64,000 nucleotides of DNA from NCBI RefSeq assembly GCF_016785085.1, contig NZ_JAENHO010000007.1, positions 496,001-560,000 of the forward strand, given 5' to 3'. The notes under the pieces are model-generated. The model worked only from the letters and a program-made list of their open reading frames with translations, ran no database searches and had not been told where the DNA came from. The position numbers and the translations under genes were made by a program. Below, piece by piece: positions 27,461-34,969 of the stretch. The stretch comes from Paractinoplanes lichenicola. GTDB taxonomy: Bacteria > Actinomycetota > Actinomycetes > Mycobacteriales > Micromonosporaceae. How positions within the stretch are numbered: the stretch's first letter is position 1; each line of letters starts with the position of its first letter.

Positions 27461-29902
27461 ATGACGGTGTCGGCGCGGGGCTGGCGGGTCGGGATCGGCA
27501 TCGGATCCGCCGCCACGGTGGCGATGCTGCGTGCCCCCGGGATGCGGCCGCGGCCGATCCTGGCCGGCGGCTCCCCCCGCATGCCGTCGTCGGCCGACCC
27601 GGTCTATCCCGGTCACCGCGACCCGCTGCAGGCGGGCTCGATGCTGCCGCAGCACCTGGCCCGGATCGCCCACGAGGTGCATCGGGCCGCGGGCACCGAG
27701 TTCGTCGAGACCACCGTCGCCTGCCCGCCCGAGTGGGAGAACTCGCGGCGCGCCGCGCTGGCCGAGGCCGTCACCCGGGCCGGGCTGAGCGGGGTCGAGG
27801 TGGTCGGCGAGGCCACTGCGGCCGCGGCCTACCTAACCGGGCTCGACGACAAGGCGGTGCCGCCCGGCGGCCTGCTGCTGGTCTTCGACGCCGGCGCCAG
27901 CAGCTGCGACGCGGGCCTGCTGCGCCGCACGCCCGGCGGGTTCGAGACGGTGGCGTTCGAGACGGTGGGCGACTCCGGCGGCATCCGGCTCGACACCGAC
28001 CTGGTCGAGTTCATCGGCGCCCGCATCGCCGCCGGGAACAGGGCCGTCTGGCAGCGCCTGAAGGATCCGCTGACCCCCGTCGACCGGGCCGCCCGCCTGC
28101 TGCTCTGGGAGGAGGTGCGCGCCCTCAAGCAGCGGCTGTCCGAGCAGGACGAGACGACCCTGACCGTGCCGCTGGCCGACACCGTCCTCACCGTCACCCG
28201 CGAGGAGTTCGAGACGCTGGCCCGCCCGGTGCTCGACCGGGCCCTGCGGGTCACCCGCGACGTTCTCGGCCCGGCGAGCGTGGCCGCGGTCTTCCTGATC
28301 GGCGGGTCGAGCCGCATCCCGCTGATCGGCCGGCTGCTGACCGAGCTCACCGGCCGCGAGCCGATCACCGTCAAGGATCCCGACCTGGTGGTGGCCGAGG
28401 GCTGCACGCTGCTGGCCCGCAAGCAGGCCCCGCTGATCGACGACGACGTGCAGTTCACCGTCTACCGCCCGCTGCGGCTGCCGCCCAACCGGTGGGAGTC
28501 GATGCTGGTCTTCGCGCACAAGTCGGGCCCGGTCGTCGACCCGGTGACCGGCCCGCTCGACCCGATTCGCGAGGTGCGGGCCCGGGCCGAGCGCTTCTTC
28601 GGCGGCGAAAACCCTTCCCCCCGTACGGTGGACGCCCGTCGGCCGCTGGCCCGCGGCGCCCGGATCCGGATCGTCCCCGAGCTGCCCGGGGTGGAGTGCA
28701 ACCCGCCCGAGCACGTCCTGGACTGGCACGAACCGGTGCACGAGCTGGCCTTCCGCCTGCGGGTGGCGCCGACCGCGCCCGAGGTGGTGCGCGGCTTCGT
28801 GCGGGTCTGGTGCGGCCCGATCGTCATCGGCGAGGTCTCGCTCGCGCTGCCGATCACCCTCGGCGACGTGCCGGTCGAGCGCACCCCCGAGCCGATCCGC
28901 CGGTACCGCAAGATCTTCCCGTCCTACTCGAGCCGCGACCGGGCGGTGGTCGAGGAGTTCGCGGCGGCCGCCCGCGCCCTCGGCGACCAATACCTGCAAG
29001 ACGTGGTGACGCTGCGCTCCGGCGAGGAATGGAGCCCGCGCCTGCTCGAGCTGATCGAGGAGGCGGACGTCTTCCAGCTTTTCTGGTCGAGCAATTCCAT
29101 GATCTCGGATTACTGCCGCGCCGAATGGGAATGCGCGTTGCGCCTGGGGCGGCCGTCGTTCGTCCGGCCGCTCTACTGGGAGGATCCGCTGCCCGAGGCG
29201 CCCCATCTGGGGCTGCCCCCGGCCGATCTGCGCCGCCTGCACTTCGCGAGAGTGCCCATCGCCGTGGCGGCCCCGGATCCGACCACGTCCGCTGGGAGCG
29301 CCCACGCGCCGTCCGCCCCGGGCACCCCAGCGTGGAGCCAGCCATCCCCTGTTGCTCCACGGTCGCCGGCGCCGGCCCCCGTTTCGGCGCCGGCGGCGTG
29401 TCTGCGGGTCGTCCCGGCCACCGGCGAGCCGGCCACGTTCGCCCTGCCCCGCCAGCGCGCCACGGTCATCGGGACGGCGGTCAACTCCGATCTGCGGCTC
29501 ACGGACTCGTACGCGAGCCGCCGCCACGCCGAGATCACCCCGTCCGGCGGCCGGTTCCTGGTCGACGATCTCGGCAGCACGAACGGCACGACGCTCAACG
29601 GCCGCCGGGTCACCGGGCGCGAGCCGCTGCGGCCCGGCGACGTGATCGGCGTCGGCAAGACCAGCCTCACTTTTCTGGAACCGACTTCCGCTTCGCCGCC
29701 TTTTTCCGCCTCGCCGGCCTCCACCAAGGGCGTCGAGGCGCCGCGCCGGGCCTCGATCGGGCTCATCACGACGGGCGCGGCCCTGGCGGTCGCCGGCATA
29801 GGGTGGTGGCTTCTTTCCCCGTACGCGGGAATGGTTGTGGGTCTGAGCGCGCTGGTGGCCGGGCTGATCGTGCTCGTCGCCGGCCTCAAGCGGAGGGCGT
29901 GA
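27461..29902 (+). CDS. Hsp70-like / TIR / FHA / transmembrane fusion protein
   Basis: 813 residues from ATG 27461 (an ATG nine bases earlier is possible). About 1-315 are an Hsp70-like ATPase, with EVVGEATAAAAYL, a phosphate loop VFDAGASSCD (altered from DLGGGTFD) and LIGGSSRIPLIGRLL. The next 160 residues are a beta-rich segment commonly found before bacterial TIR domains. The TIR domain (about 482-615) has KIFPSYSSRDRAVVEEF and SNSMISDYCRAEWE, where E555 aligns with the NAD-cleaving glutamate. A Pro-rich linker leads to an FHA domain (about 646-735; SRRHAEI, DDLGSTNGTTLNG) and two C-terminal membrane helices. It probably senses a phosphothreonine or a misfolded client and triggers NAD loss; this is inference. 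The GNAT gene follows at once. Confidence 0.88.
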   Translation: MTVSARGWRVGIGIGSAATVAMLRAPGMRPRPILAGGSPRMPSSADPVYPGHRDPLQAGSMLPQHLARIAHEVHRAAGTEFVETTVACPPEWENSRRAALAEAVTRAGLSGVEVVGEATAAAAYLTGLDDKAVPPGGLLLVFDAGASSCDAGLLRRTPGGFETVAFETVGDSGGIRLDTDLVEFIGARIAAGNRAVWQRLKDPLTPVDRAARLLLWEEVRALKQRLSEQDETTLTVPLADTVLTVTREEFETLARPVLDRALRVTRDVLGPASVAAVFLIGGSSRIPLIGRLLTELTGREPITVKDPDLVVAEGCTLLARKQAPLIDDDVQFTVYRPLRLPPNRWESMLVFAHKSGPVVDPVTGPLDPIREVRARAERFFGGENPSPRTVDARRPLARGARIRIVPELPGVECNPPEHVLDWHEPVHELAFRLRVAPTAPEVVRGFVRVWCGPIVIGEVSLALPITLGDVPVERTPEPIRRYRKIFPSYSSRDRAVVEEFAAAARALGDQYLQDVVTLRSGEEWSPRLLELIEEADVFQLFWSSNSMISDYCRAEWECALRLGRPSFVRPLYWEDPLPEAPHLGLPPADLRRLHFARVPIAVAAPDPTTSAGSAHAPSAPGTPAWSQPSPVAPRSPAPAPVSAPAACLRVVPATGEPATFALPRQRATVIGTAVNSDLRLTDSYASRRHAEITPSGGRFLVDDLGSTNGTTLNGRRVTGREPLRPGDVIGVGKTSLTFLEPTSASPPFSASPASTKGVEAPRRASIGLITTGAALAVAGIGWWLLSPYAGMVVGLSALVAGLIVLVAGLKRRA

Positions 29903-29904
29903 GC

Positions 29905-30351
29905 GTGGAGCTGCGGCTCGCCTCGGGGGCGCAAGACGCTTCCCTCGTACGGGATCTGGTCGATCGCGCCTTCACCGTCTACATCGCGCGGATCGGGATG
30001 AAGCCGCGGCCGATGAACGCCGACTACGACGCGATCGTGGCCGCCGGGCGCTGCTGGGTGGCCGTCGACGCGGGCGAGATCGTCGGCATGATCCACCTCG
30101 AGACCGAGGCCGGGCACGTGGAGGTCGAGACGATCGCCGTCTCCCCCGCCGCGCAGGGCCGGGGCGTCGGCGTCCTCCTGCTGGCGCTGGCCGAATCCCG
30201 CGCCCGCGAACTGGGGCGGCCGGAGGTGCGGCTGTGCACCAACGTCGCCATGGTCGAGAACATCGCCTACTACCCGCGGCGCGGCTACGTCGAGACCCAC
30301 CGGTCCACGGAGGAGGGCTTCGACCGCGTGTTCTTCAGCAAGCGCCTCTGA
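29905..30351 (+). CDS. GNAT-family N-acetyltransferase
   Basis: 148 residues from GTG 29905, chosen over GTG 29899 because GGAGG is at eight bases instead of two. The acetyl-CoA loop reads VSPAAQGRGVGVLLLALAES, the R/Q-x-x-G-x-G/A signature. The C-terminal YYPRRGYVETHRS is the usual last strand. It starts two bases after the stop of the Hsp70-TIR-FHA gene, so the two are co-transcribed and a functional link is plausible but unproven. Its end is duplicated just downstream. Confidence 0.85.
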   Translation: MELRLASGAQDASLVRDLVDRAFTVYIARIGMKPRPMNADYDAIVAAGRCWVAVDAGEIVGMIHLETEAGHVEVETIAVSPAAQGRGVGVLLLALAESRARELGRPEVRLCTNVAMVENIAYYPRRGYVETHRSTEEGFDRVFFSKRL

Positions 30352-30379
30352 AGACCGCGTGTTCTTCACCAAGCGCCTC
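30322..30379. repeat. 27-base direct duplication of the end of the GNAT gene
   Basis: Bases 30322-30348 recur at 30353-30379 with one mismatch (period 31). The second copy lies in another frame after the stop, so the present C-terminus (FFSKRL) was probably created or preserved by the duplication event. Confidence 0.75.
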
Positions 30380-30393
30380 CTCAGCAACCGCCG

Positions 30394-30990
30394 CTAAAGG
30401 CTGTCGGTGCCGAAGTTGATGGTGAACGTGCCCGCCTCGACCCGGGTGATCAGCTCGCCGACGTCGGCGGCCTGCGGGAACGTGGTCTCCCAGCCCTCGC
30501 TGGCCAGGTCGGCCAGCAGCACCGGGGCCGGATCCTGGCGCAGGTCGAGCACCAGCTGCTCGCGGGAGCCGTCGCCGCCGATGATCGCGATGCCCGGGTG
30601 GGCCGCGACCGTGTCCCGCCAGGCGTCGTGCAGCTCGACCATCTCGCGCGGCGAATGCAGCGAGATGTAGGTGCCGCTCTTCTCCAGCCAGCCGCTGTGC
30701 AGCCACGAGTCGCTCTGCAGGTATTCGCGCCAGGCCGCGGGCAGCGGGTGACCCAGCGCGGCCTCGGCCTCGGCGAACTCGTCGTCGCCGATCGGGCCGC
30801 GGAAGTCGGCCTCCTCGTTGATCGCGCTCGCCAGGTGGCCGTCGGTGCGGTCGACCTCGACGCGGGTCACGTAGCCGACACCCTCGGCGGGCACGAGCGA
30901 CTCACGGACGATCTTGGTGGCCTCGTCCCGGCCGACCAGCGGGCGCTCGCCGAGGTCGGACGGCCAGGCACGCCAGCCCGCCCCGGCCAC
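30394..30990 (-). CDS. SUKH (SMI1/KNR4) family protein
   Basis: 198 residues from GTG 30990. The C-terminal half is a SUKH domain (DDEFAEAEAALGHPLPAAW, then REYLQSDSWLHSG). SUKH proteins are often immunity proteins for polymorphic toxins but also occur alone. Upstream the same frame continues with TLWRPTSQAELDLV, which looks like real protein, without ATG/GTG, while an ATG with GGAGG (about 31056) is in another frame. So the true start is unsettled or a frameshift is present. It faces the GNAT gene convergently. Confidence 0.75.
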   Translation of the reverse strand: MAGAGWRAWPSDLGERPLVGRDEATKIVRESLVPAEGVGYVTRVEVDRTDGHLASAINEEADFRGPIGDDEFAEAEAALGHPLPAAWREYLQSDSWLHSGWLEKSGTYISLHSPREMVELHDAWRDTVAAHPGIAIIGGDGSREQLVLDLRQDPAPVLLADLASEGWETTFPQAADVGELITRVEAGTFTINFGTDSL

Positions 30991-31051
30991 GAGGTCGAGT
31001 TCGGCCTGACTGGTGGGACGCCAAAGCGTGACAGTGTCGATACGCCCGACA

Positions 31052-31594
31052 TTACCTCCGGATCGGGTGGTTGTTCTGGAAAGCCAGGCGTTCGTCGGCT
31101 TTGTCGCCCAGCGCCGTCAAACGGTCGTCCAGGGCCAGGAAGACCTCCCACGGCTCGCGCCCGGAGAACGCGGCCAGCCGGCCGACGATCAGCCGCTCCA
31201 GGTCGTCGACGCGCTTGGCCTTCCAGACCTTGTCGGCCAGGCTGACCAGCAGATCCTCCAGCTCGACACCCTCGGCGGGCCAGGAGCCGTGAGTGCCGGC
31301 GAACCTGGCCAGCCTTTCCGGTACGCCGCGGGACAGCAGCAGCTCGTGGCCGGCGGGCTCGTGCCGGGTGCCGGGGGCCGACAGCTCTTCCACGTGCACT
31401 GTCTTGCCGATGTCGTGGGTGGCCGCGCCGAAGAGGACGGCGCTCTTGTCTACGGGCAGGCCAGGGTATTCGCTGCTCAACCAGTCCAGGATCGAGGCCG
31501 CCACGTCGTGGACCAGGAGCAGGTGGGCTGTCAGGCGCGGGGGCGCTTCGAGGTCGTCGAGGAGGGCTGTGGCCTCGGGTGGCAGGGGCAGCAT
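31052..31594 (-). CDS. HD-domain phosphohydrolase
   Basis: 180 residues. The metal site is H24/H29-type in LTAHLLLVHDVA, H60-D61 in GAATHDIGKTVH, and later Asp residues (SLADKVWKAKR). The arrangement is that of HD hydrolases acting on nucleotides or phosphate esters. The substrate is unknown. It lies between the SUKH gene (about 60 bases away) and the HxlR gene (ten bases away), all on the minus strand, so it is likely co-transcribed with the HxlR regulator. Confidence 0.82.
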   Translation of the reverse strand: MLPLPPEATALLDDLEAPPRLTAHLLLVHDVAASILDWLSSEYPGLPVDKSAVLFGAATHDIGKTVHVEELSAPGTRHEPAGHELLLSRGVPERLARFAGTHGSWPAEGVELEDLLVSLADKVWKAKRVDDLERLIVGRLAAFSGREPWEVFLALDDRLTALGDKADERLAFQNNHPIRR

Positions 31595-31604
31595 TCGGGC
31601 CAGG

Positions 31605-31952
31605 TTAGCCGCGAGCCGCCATGCGGGCGTCCGCGATCTCGTCGGCGTGCGCCACGGCCCACTCCCCGAGCGCCACGACCAGGGGCAACAGCGAGCGGCC
31701 GAGGCCGGTCAGCTCGTACTTCTCCCCGCGCTTGATCAGGCCGTCGGCCTCCAGCGTTCGCAGGGTGCGGGTCAGGATGCGGCGGCTGACCGGCACCACC
31801 GTGCGGTCGAGCTCGTTGAAGCCGTACGGGCGCTCGGACAGCAGGGCCAGGATCAGCACGCTCCATTTCTCGCCCACCCGACGCAGCACGTCGGTGGCCG
31901 CGCAGGTCTCGCGGTCGGCGGCGGTCACGGGCAGCGGCAACAGCGGTGACAT
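31605..31952 (-). CDS. HxlR-family transcriptional regulator
   Basis: 115 residues. The winged helix reads DVLRRVGEKWSVLILALLSE, then RPYGFNELDRTV and RRILTRTLRTLEADGLIKRG, the HxlR core. It has an N-terminal Cys (ETCAA), a position that in some HxlR members is redox sensitive; this is family knowledge. It is divergent from the SDR gene at 32000 with a gap of about 50 bases and probably regulates it. Confidence 0.88.
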   Translation of the reverse strand: MSPLLPLPVTAADRETCAATDVLRRVGEKWSVLILALLSERPYGFNELDRTVVPVSRRILTRTLRTLEADGLIKRGEKYELTGLGRSLLPLVVALGEWAVAHADEIADARMAARG

Positions 31953-31999
31953 CTATGTGCCTTCTTTCGGCGGCCGTGGTGGTCCGTCCAGCATGGGGC

Positions 32000-32722
32000 A
32001 TGCGGACAGTGGTGATCACGGGTGGGACGCGGGGAATCGGCGGGGCGCTGGCGGCACGGCTGCGGGCTCGGGGCGATCGGGTGGTGGCGCTGGGCAGCGC
32101 CGACGCCGATCTGTCGTCGGCCCGGCAGACGGTCGAGCTGGCCGAGCGGCTGCCCGAGCGGATCGACGCGCTCGTGCTGGCGGCCGGGCGGTTCTCCCAG
32201 CGCCGGGTGGTGACCGCCGAGGGGCTGGAGCAGAGTTTCGCGATCACCGTCCTGAGCCGTTATCTGCTGGTCGACCGGCTGCTTCCCCCGCTCGTGGTCA
32301 GCCTGTGCGGCGTCGGCGGCATCCCGCTGGGCCGGATCCACTGGGACGACCTGCAGCTCACCCGCCGCTACTCGCTGATGCGGGCCACGATGCAGGGTGC
32401 GCGGGCCCTCGATCTGCAAGGGGTGCACTTCGCCGGCCGTGGCTTGCGTTATGTCCTCTACAACCCGCTGCTGGTCGACAGCGGCATGCACCTCTATCTC
32501 GGCCAACCCTGGCGTACGGTCGTCGGCCGGGCCGCCGCGTGGTGGGGCGAGACTCCGGCGGCGGCCGCGGAACGCCTGGTCACGCTGATCGACGGTCCGG
32601 TGCCCCACGGCCTCAGCGCGTTCCGGCGCGGCGAGCCGCTTCCGGTGAGCGGGCCGGGGTTCGACCCGGGGTCGGCCGCCCGGCTGGCGGCGCGGTTAGA
32701 TGGACTCCGAGCCGACACCTGA
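32000..32722 (+). CDS. SDR-family NAD(P)-binding protein
   Basis: 240 residues from ATG 32000 (MRTVVITGGTRGIGGALAAR). The nucleotide loop GGTRGIG is intact and the middle carries LVLAAGRFSQRR, close to the usual NAG motif with AAG instead. The canonical Tyr-x3-Lys pair is not obvious: RRYSLMRATMQGAR has Tyr but Arg at +4. It may therefore bind cofactor without standard catalysis. It is divergent from the HxlR regulator. The sialidase-like gene starts 11 bases later with its own ribosome site. Confidence 0.75.
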   Translation: MRTVVITGGTRGIGGALAARLRARGDRVVALGSADADLSSARQTVELAERLPERIDALVLAAGRFSQRRVVTAEGLEQSFAITVLSRYLLVDRLLPPLVVSLCGVGGIPLGRIHWDDLQLTRRYSLMRATMQGARALDLQGVHFAGRGLRYVLYNPLLVDSGMHLYLGQPWRTVVGRAAAWWGETPAAAAERLVTLIDGPVPHGLSAFRRGEPLPVSGPGFDPGSAARLAARLDGLRADT

Positions 32723-32733
32723 GGGGGTACACC

Positions 32734-33756
32734 GTGCCGACGCCGTTCACCGTCGCACGAGCCGAAGCCGGGCAGCTGGCCCATTTTCCCGACATCGTGC
32801 AGTTGCTCGACGGGCGCCTGCTGGCGACCTATCGGGAGGGTGCGGGCCACGTCCGCTCGGACGGGCGGATCGTCCTGGTCGAGAGCGACGACGGCGGCGA
32901 GACGTGGTCGTCGCCGTGGGTGGCGGTCGACGGCGAGTTCGACGACCGCGACCCGAAGCTGGGCCGCCTCGCCGACGGAACCGTGCTGCTGAGCTACTTC
33001 GTGATCGACTGGAGCACCACGCCGCTGCACACCACCCACGGCACATATGTGCATCGCAGCACCGACGGCGGCCGCACGTGGAGCGACCCGATCCCGGTCG
33101 GCACCGCCATGATCGACGAGGGCGGCCGGCTGACCCCCGCCGTGCCGACCTGGGCCGCCTCCCATGGCGGCGCGGCCGAGCTGCCGAACGGCGACGTGCT
33201 GCTCCCGCTGTACGGCCGGCTTCCGGGCGAGCAGTGGCAGCAGGCGACGGTGGTCCGCAGCACGGACGGCGGGCGCACGTGGCCCGCGTCGTCCGAGGTG
33301 CTGCTGGCCTCGGGTCCCGACATGCACTACCAGGAGCCCACGCTGACCGTGCTCGATGACGGCACGGTGGTCGCCCTGATCCGCACCACGGCCGACCAGG
33401 CCTGGATGTGCCGCTCCACCGACGGCGGCCACACGTGGAGCGAGGCCCAGCCGACCGACATGCCCGCCTCCTCCCACCACGCGCTCCCGCTGAGCAGCGG
33501 CGAGGTCCTGGTCACGTACGGGGATCTCTCGAAGCGCTTCTCGGCCCACCGCGACACCGTGGGCCGGCTGGTGCGCGACCCCGCCAAGACGTGGGACGGC
33601 TATCCGGACGTGCAGCTCTACGACTCCGGGCATCCCGACCAGGCCAACCCGTCGAGCGTCGAAGTGTCCCCGGGCAAATTCCTGACCCTGAGCTTCGACG
33701 TCCAGGAGGCCACGGTGGTGGGGGTCTTCACGACACCGGCCGACTACACCGGCTGA
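32734..33756 (+). CDS. sialidase-like BNR-repeat protein
   Basis: 340 residues from GTG 32734 with GAGGGGG upstream. Four Asp-box motifs are visible (ESDDGGETW, then STDGGRTW twice and STDGGHTW), the mark of a six-bladed sialidase propeller. There is no signal peptide, so it is probably cytoplasmic, unlike secreted sialidases. The usual Arg triad for a carboxylate substrate is not clearly conserved, so the activity could be on another sugar or lost. It probably forms an operon with the upstream SDR, inferred from the short gap. Confidence 0.78.
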   Translation: MPTPFTVARAEAGQLAHFPDIVQLLDGRLLATYREGAGHVRSDGRIVLVESDDGGETWSSPWVAVDGEFDDRDPKLGRLADGTVLLSYFVIDWSTTPLHTTHGTYVHRSTDGGRTWSDPIPVGTAMIDEGGRLTPAVPTWAASHGGAAELPNGDVLLPLYGRLPGEQWQQATVVRSTDGGRTWPASSEVLLASGPDMHYQEPTLTVLDDGTVVALIRTTADQAWMCRSTDGGHTWSEAQPTDMPASSHHALPLSSGEVLVTYGDLSKRFSAHRDTVGRLVRDPAKTWDGYPDVQLYDSGHPDQANPSSVEVSPGKFLTLSFDVQEATVVGVFTTPADYTG

Positions 33757-33823
33757 TATCTCAACTGCCTTGCTGGGCGGCCGATTCTGGGGGCCACGAA
33801 TTCGCCCCTCAGACAGGAGTGCC

Positions 33824-34969
33824 GTGCCCGTGATCGTGCTGTGGGTTCTGGCCGTGGTCGGTGCGGCCGTCGGGGCGTACGGGCTCGGCTTGGCCCGGCG
33901 CCGGAGGCGCGACCAGCACGAACTGGACGAGGTGCGCGCCGCCCTGGCCGCGGTCGGGGCGGAGCGGGAACAGGAGCTCGAAGCGGCGCGGGCCGAGCGC
34001 GAGCACCGGCTGCTGGACGCGCAGCAGGAGCAGCAGAAGAACAACCACCGGCTGCGGCGCCGGGCCCGCGAGGCCATCGACGAGTCCGGCACGGTGATCA
34101 CCGAACGCCTGCAGGACGTGGTCGTGCAGGTCGGCGCGGCCCGGGAGGCGGCCACCGCCACGCACGGCCGGGTCACCGAGACCAGCGAGGCGGCGGCCGT
34201 CATGGTGCGGCGGGCGCGCTCGGCCGACGAGGCCGCGACCAAGCTCAACGCCAGCCTGCACCAGGTGGCCGGAATCGCCGGCGTGATCGGGGAGATCGCG
34301 TCGCAGACCCGGATGCTGGCCCTCAACGCCACGATCGAGGCGGCCCGGGCCGGTGCGGCCGGCAAGGGCTTCGCGGTGGTCGCCGACGAGGTCAAGAAGC
34401 TGGCCGATACGACGGCCGAGTCGACCGAGCAGATCGCGGCCACGGTCGCGGCGCTGGAGGCCGACGTGGCCGAGATGGGCGGCACGCTGTCGGCCATCGT
34501 GGGCGGGATCGGCGAGATCGAGGAGGCGATGGGCCTGCTCGGCGGGATCGCCGACGACCAGCACCAGATCGTCGAACGCCTCAACAGCACCGTCGGCGCG
34601 ACGATGGAGCAGATCCAGGACTTGTCGGAGGTGGCCGACCGCCTCGAACGCCGCCGCAACGAGCGAATGGCCGCGGCCGGCCCGCTGACCGTACGGGTGG
34701 CCGGCCGGTCCCCGGCGACCGGGCAACTGGTCGACCTGAGCTCCGACGGTCTGGGCTGCCTGCTCCCGCTCAACGCGGCCGTCTCGGTGGGCGACAAGGT
34801 CACCGCCACGGTCACCCTGGCCGGCGCGACGTTCGAGGTAACCGGCGACGTCGTCCGGCGGGCCGACCGCTCCGACGGACGCGAACTGGGCATGCGCCTG
34901 ACATCGGTCGAGCCGTCGGCCCAGCGCCAGATCGAGGCATACGTGACATCGGCGCTGGCCGCGAGCTAA
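33824..34969 (+). CDS. MCP signalling domain fused to a PilZ domain
   Basis: 381 residues from GTG 33824 with AGGAG nearby. A single N-terminal membrane helix (VIVLWVLAVVGAAVGAYG) is followed by a coiled coil, the methyl-accepting hairpin (EIASQTRMLALNATIEAARA) and a C-terminal PilZ domain (about 280-381). The c-di-GMP binding motifs are present: RRNER (RxxxR) and DLSSDG (DxSxxG). It has no periplasmic sensor, so the input is internal, probably c-di-GMP. The combination links chemotaxis-type signalling to the second messenger; a GGDEF enzyme is 11 kb away. It ends overlapping the CHAT gene on the opposite strand. Confidence 0.88.
   Translation: MPVIVLWVLAVVGAAVGAYGLGLARRRRRDQHELDEVRAALAAVGAEREQELEAARAEREHRLLDAQQEQQKNNHRLRRRAREAIDESGTVITERLQDVVVQVGAAREAATATHGRVTETSEAAAVMVRRARSADEAATKLNASLHQVAGIAGVIGEIASQTRMLALNATIEAARAGAAGKGFAVVADEVKKLADTTAESTEQIAATVAALEADVAEMGGTLSAIVGGIGEIEEAMGLLGGIADDQHQIVERLNSTVGATMEQIQDLSEVADRLERRRNERMAAAGPLTVRVAGRSPATGQLVDLSSDGLGCLLPLNAAVSVGDKVTATVTLAGATFEVTGDVVRRADRSDGRELGMRLTSVEPSAQRQIEAYVTSALAAS

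Noticed and set aside
31621..32733. Upstream extension of the sialidase-like gene
   Set aside because: The same frame is open far upstream but overlaps the HxlR and SDR genes and has no coding character; the GTG at 32734 has a strong ribosome site.
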